Of a stretch of 64,000 nt of DNA, positions 21,880 to 34,300 are shown piece by piece. Each line of letters opens with the position of its first letter. Positions within the stretch are counted from its first letter, which is position 1. The stretch comes from Labyrinthula sp. Ha (taxonomy: Eukaryota; Sar; Bigyra; Labyrinthulida; Labyrinthulaceae). The position numbers and the translations under genes are program-made. Where the stretch lies: contig JAALGZ010000002.1 of assembly GCA_015227615.1 (NCBI GenBank), positions 1,302,001-1,366,000 on the forward strand, written 5' to 3'. The notes under the pieces were generated by a model. That model saw nothing but the letters and a program-made list of their open reading frames with translations. It searched no databases and was not told where the DNA came from.

Positions 21880-22251
21880 ATGAACAAAGAAAATTTTGAG
21901 TTTGAACATTTAAAGCAAGCTGTGATCTCTAATCTAAGAGGTCAAGGGGTTCTCAATGAGGTTAGAGCTAAGTTACGAGCCCATGTAATTCATGCAATTG
22001 AAGATGATGAGCTTCCCAAGCCACCTGAGATTTGCAGGGAAAATACAGTACAAGTTGATTTTAATATCATTTAGCGAATTAACCAACTAATAGCAGAGTA
22101 TTTGACCTACAATGGCTATGAAAATAGTCTAGGTGTTTTTTTGTGTGAAACAGGGCAGAAAAGGAAAGAAATGAGAGATGATGAAAAGGAGAATCTACCA
22201 AAGCTTTACTCTTTAATAAATCCCTCCACAAAATTAAACATTAACAGCTAA
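21880..22251 (+). CDS. CEP20/FOPNL-like centriolar LisH protein, two exons
   Basis: Small centriole/basal-body protein of the FOP/OFD1/CEP20 family. Exon 1 encodes FEFEHLKQAVISNLRGQGVL, then NEVRAKLRAHVIHAIEDDEL, matching the family pattern LK..L...L...GVL..I+A.+RA.V..AL.D. The frame then meets TAG, but 22048-22074 is a 27-nt GT-AG intron at phase 0; removing it continues with RINQLIAEYLTYNGYENSLG and VFLCETGQ, the LisH dimerisation helix pair (family: INELI.EYL.F..Y..T..V...ESGQ). The result is 114 aa, shorter than the human protein because the variable C-terminal tail is missing. Presence implies a centriole and flagellum. The TAA stop (22249-22251) overlaps the stop of the convergent gene. 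Confidence 0.9.
22248..22251. other. Convergent genes sharing stop-codon bases (CTAA)
   Basis: The four bases CTAA hold TAA of the plus-strand CEP20-like gene (22249-22251) and TAG of the minus-strand gene (22248-22250 read in reverse). The two coding sequences therefore overlap by two bases, and each 3' UTR lies inside the other gene. Confidence 0.85.
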
Positions 22252-23510
22252 AGCTCCTTTTCTTCTTCCTTCTCACTTTGTACTTTTACTTTACCTTCTT
22301 CTTCGTCTTTATCTCCAAAGATCATTTTACCCATGGAGGAAAGGATTCCTTCAGATTCTTCTTCTGGTTCTTTACTATCCTTAGAGACAGTCAAGTTATT
22401 TTCAGCTTCAGAAATCTTTTTCTTGTATTCTTCATCTAGGTTCTTTTTCTTTTTCTCCAGATCCTTAATCTCATTTTCAATATCTTTAATCTTCTTCTTT
22501 TTTTCTTTATTTAGCTTTTTTCGCATGGCCTTAATTTTTTTCTTCAACTTGATGTTTTCTTTGTCATTACTTTCTACTTCTTTCTTATTACTTTCCTCTA
22601 TGGGTTTTTCTGAGTTTGACACTTTAAAATCCCCATTGTTAGTAGGAGTCAACTTAGGAACTTCATCACTACTCTTCGTTCCAGTCCTATTCTTTTCAAA
22701 CTCCTTGAACTCTTCTTCATACTTTTCCTTTAACTTAAACCAAACATGCATGTTTTTTTGTTTATCTTCTTTATTCAACAACAATTTTTTCCATTTTCCC
22801 TTTTCTTTTTTTCGTATACTCAAAACACCTCTTCCAACAGAACTTTTCTCCCAGCTATGTCCCAAATTATCATCAACTATATCATTTTCGCCACTTACAA
22901 GATCCCTTTCTTCCAATTCATGAAGAGTTGTTAATTCTAATCTATAACCTATCCGTTTTTCTTTACATTTTGCAACGAACAAAATTTTACTAGCTGTTAT
23001 TTCAAAGGATTCATCAAAAAAATTGATGCAGGGTGGAGTATCTAATTTATGAGAGAACTTTATTGAGAGGAATAAATGAGATGGTGATTGGGCCCATTCA
23101 AAGGCTGGAGATATTGTTGTGAATGGTTTTGATAGAAGGTTAATGTTTGACCCAAGTGCTGATAGCACAGTGTATTCCTGTTGTTTCGCGGTGATGAGGG
23201 AGGACAGAGAAAGAAAATCAACTGAAGAAAGTTGAGAATCTGGCTCTGCAATACAATGCTCGATTATTTGATTTGAAATATAATATTTCTCATGTTCCAC
23301 AAAAAAGGAAATCACCCCTGGAAGGGAAAGACTAGAGTCTTCATTCTTCTTGTTCAAGCAAAGCTGATGAAGCACTTCTACAGGCAAAATACTTGAAACT
23401 TCCAAGTCATAATCTCCGTGCAAATATTCAACCAATTTATCTTTTGTTAAAGCAAAGACAGCATCGTGCAGGAGTAAATATGAAAAGAAGCAGTATATCT
23501 TTATTTTCAT
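22248..23510 (-). CDS. Predicted ER-lumenal CS (p23-like) domain protein with KDEL-like C-terminus
   Basis: 420 aa, single exon. Residues 1-20 (MKIKIYCFFSYLLLHDAVFA) form a good signal peptide. Residues about 130-270 look like a CS/p23 fold: SPAFEWAQSPSHLFLSIKFS opens the domain, and after an acidic insertion HSWEKSSVGRGVLSIRKKEK then KGKWKKLL gives the usual W...G.+..LKK...G.W..L pattern. Residues 270-400 are extremely Lys/Glu-rich and should form a long charged coiled coil. The protein ends EEEKEL, close to KDEL-type retrieval signals, so it probably stays in the ER lumen. A chaperone or co-chaperone role is inferred from the domain; no partner is visible. It converges with overlapping stops on the CEP20-like gene and diverges from phosphatidylinositol synthase across a 90-bp gap with a repeated TTATCGG motif. 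Confidence 0.75.
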   Translation of the reverse strand: MKIKIYCFFSYLLLHDAVFALTKDKLVEYLHGDYDLEVSSILPVEVLHQLCLNKKNEDSSLSLPGVISFFVEHEKYYISNQIIEHCIAEPDSQLSSVDFLSLSSLITAKQQEYTVLSALGSNINLLSKPFTTISPAFEWAQSPSHLFLSIKFSHKLDTPPCINFFDESFEITASKILFVAKCKEKRIGYRLELTTLHELEERDLVSGENDIVDDNLGHSWEKSSVGRGVLSIRKKEKGKWKKLLLNKEDKQKNMHVWFKLKEKYEEEFKEFEKNRTGTKSSDEVPKLTPTNNGDFKVSNSEKPIEESNKKEVESNDKENIKLKKKIKAMRKKLNKEKKKKIKDIENEIKDLEKKKKNLDEEYKKKISEAENNLTVSKDSKEPEEESEGILSSMGKMIFGDKDEEEGKVKVQSEKEEEKEL

Positions 23511-23600
23511 TTTGCCACTTGTTAAACTTTGTTATCGGCCAATCGAAATTTATCGGAAAAAAGCGATCTTATCGGATAATTCCGATAAACTTATCGTTAA
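23511..23600. promoter_or_regulatory. Bidirectional promoter with repeated TTATCGG (GATA-like) motif and CCAAT
   Basis: Between two divergent ATGs 90 bases apart, TTATCGG occurs at 23532, 23550 and 23569, its reverse complement CCGATAA at 23582, and a near copy TTATCGT at 23591. The spacing is 18, 19, then 13 and 9 bases. A CCAAT sits at 23539-23543. The heptamer contains GATA on the other strand. The regular spacing suggests a real transcription factor array controlling both the ER CS-domain protein and PI synthase. Confidence 0.6.
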
Positions 23601-24311
23601 ATGAAAAACGCCGAAGAGAAAAGAGCAAATGAACAATTATTCGCTTCCTGGAAGGTGTTCTTTTGGCTGCCAAACATAATAGATTACTTCCGCTTCATTG
23701 TTTTATTTTTTGCTTTATATAAATATGTACAAGATAAGAATCCGTTCGTGTTCTCTGCACTTTACTTGCTCAGTTATGGGCTCGATGCTATTGATGGACC
23801 TGTTGCGAGATACATGGGACAAACCTCCAAGCTTGGAATATACTTAGATATGATTGCTGATCGTGTATCGAGCTGTTTGTTATTGAATTTAGCTGCTGAA
23901 GCAGTTTCGGAAAATCATCTTACTGATTTTTTCGCAAGTCTGAGCCATCGAGTTGTTTCTCTGGAAGAAGGATTTTACCTTGCAGTTTACTTGTCTCAAT
24001 ACTTTTGTCTTTTGGTTGTAGAAATAATTGCGCATATAGTAGTTATGATTCAAAGTGAGAAAAATCACATCCATCAAAAAGAAATGTACATTGGAAGTCA
24101 GAGCACAGTTGTTAAATTATACCTGGGAAACAAAAAAGTTTTGTTCACTAGCTGCTTTTTATTCGAAATCGCTGGGTTATCTCTACTTATGGATCTTTCC
24201 CTCATCATCTACTTTATTGCTTTCCCTGGATTCCTTTTTCGAGTAGTTGCAAATTGCAAGAGACTTTTAGACGTAACAATTTTTCGAAAAAAAGTATTGA
24301 AACAAAACTAA
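23601..24311 (+). CDS. PIS1: Phosphatidylinositol synthase (CDP-alcohol phosphatidyltransferase family)
   Basis: Integral ER membrane enzyme making phosphatidylinositol from CDP-diacylglycerol and myo-inositol. 236 aa with ATG at 23601. The diagnostic motif D-G-x2-A-R-x8-G-x3-D-x3-D is complete: Asp65 Gly66, Ala69 Arg70, Gly79, Asp83 and Asp87 within DAIDGPVARYMGQTSKLG and IYLDMIADR, with Asp62 just before. The surrounding text (LPNIIDYFRF at the start, then YLLSYGLDAIDG) is that of PI synthases rather than choline/ethanolamine phosphotransferases. Several hydrophobic spans follow at about 25-42, 50-62, 135-160 and 175-215. Length fits the family (about 220 aa). It is divergent from the ER CS-domain gene and ends 63 bases from the convergent lipase gene. 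Confidence 0.92.
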   Translation: MKNAEEKRANEQLFASWKVFFWLPNIIDYFRFIVLFFALYKYVQDKNPFVFSALYLLSYGLDAIDGPVARYMGQTSKLGIYLDMIADRVSSCLLLNLAAEAVSENHLTDFFASLSHRVVSLEEGFYLAVYLSQYFCLLVVEIIAHIVVMIQSEKNHIHQKEMYIGSQSTVVKLYLGNKKVLFTSCFLFEIAGLSLLMDLSLIIYFIAFPGFLFRVVANCKRLLDVTIFRKKVLKQN

Positions 24312-24374
24312 GTCAATTGCCTTATGTGAAATTTGAAGATAAGTTATTGGAGAAGAAATAAATATTTAATGACA

Positions 24375-25382
24375 TTATCTACATTTTGGTGCGGAGTAGG
24401 TCTTGATAGCATCTTCGTAGTGGAAAAACAAATGGGTTTCCTGTTCGCATTTTCCGCATTCTTCTATTTTAGGCTTCAGTTTGATAGACGCATAACATTC
24501 GACACAATCTTTGGTTCTGTTTACCTCTTTCAAGCTCCATGCGCACATGTACCCTTTCTGGTTGAATCTCGTTAAGCCGACGATTGGATCCCATGGATTA
24601 TAAATCTGTAAAACGCAGCCTTTCTCATTCACTTTCTTATGAACCAAACTGTATTTTTCTTCATTGATGATTGATTTTATACCTGGGGATGAAAAGCTTA
24701 ATGCTGTAACTAAGGAAACGCGATCAAGTTGTTCGAAGTTGTTGTAGAAATAGCTCATGAACTCAGATAAACCGGCACCTAGGCTATGACCAGATAGCAA
24801 TATTCGAATCGTCTTTGCTTGACTTAGAAGTTCTGAACTAAGAACAGTAGTCACGAATGATTTTGCTTGGGAAACATAGTCCAACTCTTCTGGTGTAAAT
24901 CTCTTACAGTTGTATTTTTCCTCGGCTTCTTTATTTGTATGTCCAGTTAAATTCCATAAAATTTGATCAGCACAAAAATCCGAGTCTGTGTGAGATCCTC
25001 GAAATACAATAACTAAATCTAAAGGAGTGTTCTCATCGGCTGCAAGTCGAAAGGGAGAAAATTTTGGATCAGGTAAATGTAAGTAGGCTATGGAATTGAG
25101 TCCAATTTCTGGTCTACTTGAAGTTATTAAGCTATAAGAATCTACTGGAGTTTCATTTTCTTCTGCGTTATAGCTTAGTCGTACCATTTCAGCGAAAGGA
25201 GCAACTGAATTGCGAAAGAGTCTTGTTCTGTGAGAACTGGTTGAACGCGAAAGTATCGATTTATAAACATCTTGCCATGGGGTTGACTTCTTTGCTTCAT
25301 TTTGACAATCCAATTTGATCATAGATTTTGCAGCCGTAAGAGTTAGGAAAACAACGCTAGCGAAGACGCGGAAAAACTTCAT
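24375..25382 (-). CDS. Secreted class-3 (fungal-type) lipase
   Basis: Alpha/beta-hydrolase of 335 aa with signal peptide MKFFRVFASVVFLTLTAAKS. The oxyanion-side strand LDLVIVFRGSHTDSDF and the nucleophile elbow LLSGHSLGAGLSEF (Ser in GHSLG near residue 199) identify Lipase_3. Candidate triad partners are the Asp in YNPWDPIVGL and the His in THLFFHYEDA near the C-terminus. The last 80 residues have clustered cysteines (CVECYASIKLKPKIEECGKC) suggesting disulphides, consistent with export. Substrate (triacylglycerol or phospholipid) cannot be read from sequence. ATG at 25382 gives the signal peptide directly. Long intergenic DNA lies upstream. Confidence 0.88.
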   Translation of the reverse strand: MKFFRVFASVVFLTLTAAKSMIKLDCQNEAKKSTPWQDVYKSILSRSTSSHRTRLFRNSVAPFAEMVRLSYNAEENETPVDSYSLITSSRPEIGLNSIAYLHLPDPKFSPFRLAADENTPLDLVIVFRGSHTDSDFCADQILWNLTGHTNKEAEEKYNCKRFTPEELDYVSQAKSFVTTVLSSELLSQAKTIRILLSGHSLGAGLSEFMSYFYNNFEQLDRVSLVTALSFSSPGIKSIINEEKYSLVHKKVNEKGCVLQIYNPWDPIVGLTRFNQKGYMCAWSLKEVNRTKDCVECYASIKLKPKIEECGKCEQETHLFFHYEDAIKTYSAPKCR

Positions 25383-28300
25383 GTTTGTTCTACTTCTAAT
25401 TGCCGGGTTTGTTCCAGAGAAATATTATCTTCCGAAATAGAGTAATCCACCATTGATATAATAGTTTGACAAAGACTATTACAGGAAAATTGCAAATAAA
25501 GGATAAACAAGGGCTAACCTACCACGATATTAGTGTTCAAGCTAATTAAGTATAATGAAGCCTAAAAACAATTTTTATTTAATGGTGTTAACCTACCAAT
25601 ATAGCATGTAATCTCTCTCATAAGCTGATCATCGACTCATTATGTCTCATGAAGGTGCAACTACGGTTACAAGACAAAGAACATGTCGCAATACAGCAGC
25701 TGTTTGAAAAAATGTTTTATTCATATAACTCAAACTTAAATTATTAAAGAACTCTACCAAAATTTGATTTCCTATGAAGGAAACTAATAATTTTTTCTTA
25801 GTTTAACCTCTTGTACTGTAGTAATCGATCCAGATATCTCTAGAAACTGTGGCTTCCCAATGAACCAGAAAGCACAATAAAACATAGTTTCGGATATATT
25901 AATATACGATTTAATGTTTTAAGGATTAACACTCTAAATCAGTGTTATTCAAACTAAGAGAACAACCCCATGGAATCTGGGTAAATCAATAATATTATCC
26001 ACCAGCAAATATTAACTAGTTCAAAATAAAACATTAACTATTTTATTACTATAAGTAGTCAAAAATATCTTCGTGAAGAATTCTAATCATAGACAATTTT
26101 TTTTTTATAAGCTGCTATGAAATATCAGTGCTAGTTACACTATTTCTATTCTATACATAAATAGAATTCATTGAAAAATTTGAGCAAATTCATCAGCTCG
26201 TACTCCGAACTTTGATTTTCTGCGTAATTTAGAATTTTAATTTTGTGAACGAATTACTATTACAATGTTTCCTAATTGAAAGTAAACCTCTGAAAAACTA
26301 CTGGGAACTGAGTACTTTGTAGCTACCCAGAAAGGTCGACACTTGGATTCTAGTATCCAAAAGCCCATAGAGGCAGGCGATGAGGTTTCTACCCTTTACT
26401 AAAGATTTTACCACAAATACTTGAATTAGTCTGATTCTTTCTATTTTTTAAGCACCGGTAAACACATGCAACGAATATTGGTTTTTTCCGTGAGATTAAT
26501 CGTTCTTCTTAAGTATATTCTTAGCTTCTGTTCTTCAGAAGCGGATAAGAGCCCTATAGTATTAACAAAATAAACAAAGATAAATATTGGGAAAATGCGA
26601 CTAAAAAATTATCTACTAACTCTGGATTGTTATTATTTTAATTTCCTTGGAATTCGCTAGATATTTTTTTTTGGATTTGAGTGCTCAATAGATGACAATA
26701 ATTATGAATCTACCCGAATTAGTAACTATTAGGTTCAATACACATACATCCCTTGTAGATATATACATATCTGTCACCGTTTATTCATAAAATGTTGCAA
26801 AACTTTCTTGAAAAATATTTTCTATTAAATGAATATGATTTTCTCACAAGTATTTTGGCTTGGAAATAATGGGTGATAACTATTAAAATGAAATCAGAGT
26901 ATTTTAATAACGAAATACCAAACCTCACACTAAGAGCAAAGATATATTTAGAAACAAGCGAACATAGGTAAAATTACCAGAGTGAATCTCAAGTAGTACT
27001 TCTTATGTGTATTAAACTTTCTTTATAACACTTTTGTTGTATTCTTCATTTCATATACGACCTATTGAAATAAAACACTTTTGCTACAGTTAGCAATAAA
27101 TAAGACTTTTTTAAATTAATTTTTTAGAGTTAACCACTCTTTAAGAATATTTTATTAATGAAACTGTAAGGAATATTTAGGTGGGTTTCTGAAAATAAAA
27201 ACATATGATACCCAAGTAATGGTAATAGAATCACAAAGGAAGAAATATAAAAGGGCTCCGTTAGAAATTGTGCACTGATAACCTCTCCAGTCACCAGAAT
27301 GTTAGACTGAAGTAGAAAAAAAATAGCCTTGGGGATAATTAGAAATATAATTTTTTCCAATATTTCTCTGAGTCAGATGTCTAATTATCTACGGAGTTGA
27401 GCTGAAATAAAATCTAAAAATATTGACCAGTTTCTGGCAGCTGTATGAATAGAATGTGTGAAATAAACAAGGATATATACACATATGACTGAATTCTGAT
27501 AAGATGAAAGTTAATGTTACATTGAACTACAATGTTACTGTATTTTATCGAAGGAATCCTATGAAAAATCCAAGTCTATTGTTTGTTGAGAGAGATCAAA
27601 TGCGTAAGTTAACAAGTGTACAAAGGTAGCACCGATGACATAGTTCTTACGTATTTTTTTTTGCTTGTACAGAGGGAAATGTCACTGGTAGAAATTATCT
27701 ATAGGCAATGAAGTATTCTAAAGTGAATGAAATGGTCTGCATAAAGACGTGATTTCTATTCCAGCAAAATAGTTGGAGAAAACAAAATCACATGTAGGTC
27801 TTAGATGAGCTGATATGAATACCGATCTTAGTTTCAAAAGTTACTGTCAGTTCTCTAGAAGATTTGGCATCTTAATATCAAGTAGTGTGATGTAATTACC
27901 TTTATGATAAATAACAACTATTTATTAAATGAAAATTACACTTCTGAATAAATAAAACTCGACAACTAAGAAAAAAGATTTCAAAATATTTCAAGTATTA
28001 AGAAAAATTTATACAAATTTTAGTTTTGTACAGAACAACCTAAGTATCGGTTTAGAATCATATATAATAATTATATTTAAAAGAGTCGATGACTCTTTTC
28101 CGGTTACTTTTATCGAAAATAATCACGACAAGTATTCCTATTGTACTCAATGAAGCCATCCAAAAAATAATTATAAGGATATAACCTGAGTTTGACGTTC
28201 GGTCGAAGTGATTTAAAATCTAAAAGCGTACCAGTTGAGCAAGTGAGATCCATGCAGTATACCCTCATAAAAAGTCTTAACCTATCTAAAAAAATTAACA

Positions 28301-31300
28301 TTAGTTAGGATTATAAGAACTGGATAATAAAAGTGGAAACTATTAAAACTGAAGTATTTGAAAGTTGAAGATAGGTGACTTCAATAAGAATTTTCTTTTC
28401 GCGTTACATGGTTACTTGTTAAGGAATATTTAATGTTTTGCTCTAGCTGCATCGCGAAAACAATACATGATAGTACGTTCGGTCTGTTAGACAAGGGGCA
28501 GAATCTGATATTCATCTTAGGAATTGCCGGAAGCAAAGTGAAAATAATAAAACACGTCATTGAATTGCTTCGAAAATTTAGTTTCTCGTTGTAGCTGCTT
28601 CATAAAATTTGTGTAAAGAAAAAATTCAAAAATTAAATATGATATATCTCTCGAGAACATAGCGACACTGATCTCATCTATTGAGTAATTTGTCTTGGAA
28701 AATTTAGATCTATTTTCTAAATTTGACTTAAGTATCATACTGGTAATTAGAGGTTCCTTAAGTATGAAAGAAACCATAGCTTCAATTAGTCCCTAATTCA
28801 TATATACAAAAGTTGGAGCTTAATTTAAACCACAAATTAAAGAAAAAATTCATGCTCGTGAATGGTGAAGAAAAACTTTTTTGCTTTAGTTATAATGATG
28901 AGACAACCCTTAAGAAAAAAAATCTGATTTTTTTATTCGAATATATATACATGTATGCAACGCCAAAGAAGAAATTTATCACAGTTTTCTCTTGCAAGTT
29001 CTATTAGTAACAAAAATGAAAATAGCTTAAATTGGAGATTGAAATAAAATGCTAGGACTTTAGCCTAATACCTTGAACTGTATTTGAGTACTACTTACCT
29101 CTTTTGAATATTTTTCTTAGGCCTTTTAAAAATGCATTCATAGCCATAAACCCTCTTTGAAAACATGTAATACTTGCTGGTTCCTTGAATAAGACTGTAA
29201 TAATAATATTTAAATCCATCCTCCCTGGCCTAATCCTTTTGAACTATCATTTTTATTCTTCTTATAATGTATTTTCTTTGAATGAAATTAGGAATAGAAT
29301 ACAATTATTGTATTATTTCTGCTTTGGAGAATTTACTGTGATTTTCTTATTCCCGTATACCTTTCAATTAAGCATCTTCAATCGGGAGACATCAAATATT
29401 GAATATATATATTTCATATTATAAATAGACCGGATCTTGAATCAATATTATGATCTTCCCCTCAGAGGTTAGATTAAGCTAACTAAATATAAATCCCTTG
29501 CAAACCAATAAAATCCAAATGCCCTACCATAAGCCCATAGTATATCACAACTCTGTGTGGATAGTAGTTATAGCGTGTTCAGTGAAATGGCGCGAATTAT
29601 ATAATCCATAGGAAGCTCTTGACCATACTTCATACCATTATTAATCTATACAATGGATTATTCAAGTGTTCCAGGGATATATAGTTCTCGTGTAAAATAC
29701 GGCATAGTCCTAATGCTAAGGATATCCAAAAACAGATCTAAAAGCAATAGTATATTTTACAAGTATTCTAGAACTGTATCTGCGGAAATTGTATTAAACG
29801 CATAGTATTCCTTAATAACAAAGAAAAATTGAGTTAGCGCTATCCCTTTATTTTTTCTTAATACCTACCATATAATAATTCAAAAAAAGAGAAATAGAAA
29901 TATGTAAAGTTTCTACCTGTTAGCGAAATTTCTCTAAGTAACCATTTAATTCAGTAAAACTATACAACCAAACCCTCGACTTTTTAGCATAAAACGGTAA
30001 TATTTTACGAGAGGTAAATGGAGTACATTGCATAATTACTGAAAAATTCCTTGGGTATGAAATGTAGTAAAAAAGCTGAGAAAAAAATTGTAAATATAAC
30101 AAGTTCTTTGTATCCAAATAGTGTTTAGGGAGATAGTTTTATTTTGAACAATATTATTGTTCGAATAAAAAGATTAATTGGGAATTGGCTTTAACAACGA
30201 AGAGCTAAACGTATAAAAATGAGCTTGGACTCTAAGCAATAAAAAATTACAGCTCCTTTCTTAAAGGAAAGTGAGTACAGGTTGACCAAATAAAAATTGT
30301 TGCGCTCACATGTATAGAATATTTCTTAACTATATTTACATGATATATCTTTGAAAAACTAATTGTTGGATAAAACATTGGAGAAATTTTTAATCACTAT
30401 AGCTTTATTTTCTCTGCATATTACAGTTGCTTTTCCTTACTAAATTATCTCGCACCTTGCTAACACATTTTCTGGATTAATGATGATATAAATTGGTAGT
30501 CTGCGTAGGTTTTTAAGTTTGACTGTGTGGTTCAAAAGTACTATTCGGTGCTAAAACATACTCAATAATAATAGAAGCTAATACAAGATTATTTTTTTTT
30601 ACATTTTCGAATAAAAAACTAAGAGTGTGATATTCAAATCCTTTCAAATAGCTTATGGAACACTGCTTGAATCTGTAGTCTAATTTTTGTATAAACAATA
30701 TAACTTTACTAAGTTGAGTGTCATATCTTATATATTAATCATATTTATTTTTGGAATTAGCCATTTCTTTCACAAGATTTATTTCATTGAATTAATAACT
30801 TATTTGAACCGAATACTTTTAGGCATTTTTTTCTGCCAATAAGCAAATATGATTGAATAAGAAACATATTCTCTTCCAGCTTTATAGTAGCATAAAGCAG
30901 AAATAATACGTTATTACAAGGTGCAAGATATTTTTTGCCAGATTTTCAAACAAACATCATTGTGAAAGACACTCAAGAATTTAAATAAGTATTTTAACAT
31001 AGTTTTAATAGATTTATTTTTTTGGTAAAAGTTTTTGCAATCTCCATCGCTCCACGTGTTTAAGTCAAAGTTAGTCCACATTCATGTAGTTGTATTTCTC
31101 AGCAACATGCAAAAATCAATCTTAAGCAGATCTATGGCTTTCATAGGAAATATTTTTACCCAAATTAACCACAGTTAAGTTGCTAATTATACCTAGATAT
31201 TTTTTGAACGCATTTGCTCTCATTTGATAGATACACCAAGCAATAGCTATATTCTTTCCAAGCATAGTTCAAGCTTTATTGGACACAATACTATTTGTCT

Positions 31301-34300
31301 GAGAAAGCTGAAAACGAGACAACAACAAAAAATGACACATATCATTTTTCTGATATCGAAATTCATAATTATTTAGCATAAATAGTTGCATAGAGAATTG
31401 GAAAGGCTTAAGTGGAAGAGCTGAGATTCAATCATGTATATCTTTTAAATGTATTGGGTTTATTATACAACTAACTTTGGTATAATAAACTGTGTGGTTT
31501 AAAATAGAAACTGTTAAATTCCTCTTTTATTTAAACTCAAGCTTTTACGTATCTATTTGTGTTAGCAAATCAAAATTTTCTGTAAGAAGATTTTCACCCA
31601 AAACTTTTTACAAAGAGATCATAGTTTTTTCTTCATATCTAGATTTTATTCCTAGTAAGAGTTATTTTGTACTATCAACTTTTTACTGGATTAAGAAATC
31701 TTCAAAAAGTATTTTGATGCTCTTATTTTCTTTCATATAATTTAGAAGGTAACTAAATTATTCTAATCTTTCCACAAGAGTATTTTTAGTTCTAGACTAT
31801 AGTGCATTTAATCTGGTTAAAGAAATGAATTTTCTAGCACAGATTTAGCTTAAACTAGATCTTTCACCCCAATTATAAGATTTAAGACCTCTCAAATATT
31901 TATTCTTCTTGCTGAATCTAATCTGCAAGGCTCTGGGTTTGTGGAAATCTTGAATATAATATGAATAACATATTTTTTCTCTTAAACCTCATACTCGAAA
32001 AAAAAATGCTTTTCTTGAGATATTTTTTTTTCTCTTCGTAGATTAATTCTATTTGATAAGCACCCAAAGCAATAAAAGTATTATAATACTTGAGAATTTT
32101 TGTTTTTGACTTGATTTTCATATTTATCTTGTCGGAATTATCAATCAAATACTCAGATACTCGCTAGTGAGGCGAAGATACTACCAAGAAGACCAGACTT
32201 GTGCATCCAACTAATTGGATCTTATTTTAGAGATTTATATTTAAATTCTAAGCATAAACTTCTGTGAGACTCATGAATGCATTGAAATAAAATTAATCAT
32301 ACTTTAATAAGTCAAACTGCGTGTAGATCGTATGATGCTAGAACTTTCTTTTTCTATTGAATCTTCATATTCTTGCTATTTAGCTTGTATTTAATCCTGC
32401 TATTTTGTGGTGTTATGTATTTAGATTATTTGTCATTAGGTGGGTTATGTTTAAATTTCCCAAATACTGCACACTATCATCACCATACGATTTGATAAAC
32501 ATATCCTGTTCGATAAATGATAACCGATAAATACCCAAATATCAAAAAGTATTATTTCGAAATTTATTTTATGACAAAATATGGTTAAAATAAACATATA
32601 AAATAATGAGATATCGACTCTAAAAGAAAAAAATGATAAACCAAAGAGAGAAAAGAGTTGTTTCAATAGAATTTCTTATAAATTTGTTTTACGTCGTTAC
32701 TCAGAGAATAAGGAGAATATGTTTAATGTATACACAGCAGATACACATGAAAACTTTCACAGAATCATAACTAATACAGCAAGGATTGTTACCATACTAA
32801 AACATAGTATTATCATTCTTAAACAGGAGGATGCTCCCAATACAGAATAAGGTAGCATTAGCATGACTAACTATACTAATAAAGAGTTATATTTTTGTTG
32901 GATAGCGGATTAAAAAGAAAATGTTAAATACCTTTGAAGAATATACTTATCATTCAACACTTTGGAGAGATCAATACCTTAAAGCTATTAAGATAAGAAA
33001 TACATATATATATATAGGTGTGTATTCTTGCGAAACTATTTAAAATACAAAACTCTTAGAAAGATCAATCTTTTCAATTCATTTTCTTTAAGAAGAACTG
33101 GACGTGAGTTTGATTAAGGCTTTTTCTACTGTTAACTCTTATTCTTTGAAAAACTATATATCATTAAGTTTAGATCAAAATGGAAGAATGACGTGATTTC
33201 TCCAAAAATGGATCATAAATCAGGTTTTTTAACAAAGGTACCATTAAAAACTCCCTAAAAAGAAATTATAAAGTAAAAAAAATCTGACAAGCAATTTCAT
33301 TGGGCTCCAAAACATTAGGTTATCTATATCTCGCTGATCAAAGATGTCGATTAAGCTGATTAGTGCGGATTTGTTTGAAATTACAAAATTCTCAACATAT
33401 CTTAATCTTGAGAGCCTTGTATTGGGTATTGATAGGAGAACAGGATTTACTAGATGCGATAGAAAAACTTGACAGAAATATCATGCATATTAATACATTC
33501 TTAAAACAAGAATAAATACAATTTATAGTTGTAGATGTATTATTTGTAAATCAAAACTTAATGAGTTAGTTAATGATTTTCAGACAAAAATAAAAAAGGT
33601 TAGTAAGAAAAAATATCAAAGAGAGAAATATGTTTGTAATTTACATAGTTTGGCTAAATCTCAGTTTGAACAGGAATTTATGTGCAGAAAATTATCCGGG
33701 TTTAGAAATGAAAATTTTTGAATTCATAGCAATAAACAATCTTCCAAAACTTTCATTCAAATTCACCAGATTTATTTCTTCATGTTCGATAAAAATACTT
33801 GTATTATGCTTTTGCTGAACTATTGATACTCTATTTTTTTTTCCTGGTTTTAATCTTTTGCGGTTAATCGTTCTTCATGAGGAAAAATAAAAAAACATAG
33901 ATAAGTAATATTAGCTTCAAAGCAAGGAAAAAGATATTAAAATATAATGAGGAGTATTAGCTTAATTAATATGAAGAGAAGAAGAACCCTATGCAAAGTA
34001 GAACTTGATTATTCCTTCTTTCCAGGAATCTTAATATACAGTATTGTTAAATCACAATTGATAAATCATCAATTAAGCAAAATCAATAGCAAAATATTTA
34101 AAAAAGTAATAACTAAAATGAAGTTAGGTTATATATATCATTTATATTATTAGAAGTATTACTATATACAAATCTCAAGAATGTAAGATAGGATTCTGTA
34201 ATCTAATCATAAGACTTCAAGAAATCTAAAATAGTATTGAATGAAGTTTTGACTCTTCCGAGCAAAAAAAAGTTGAAAAAGGCTAAAATTTTTTGTTTAA

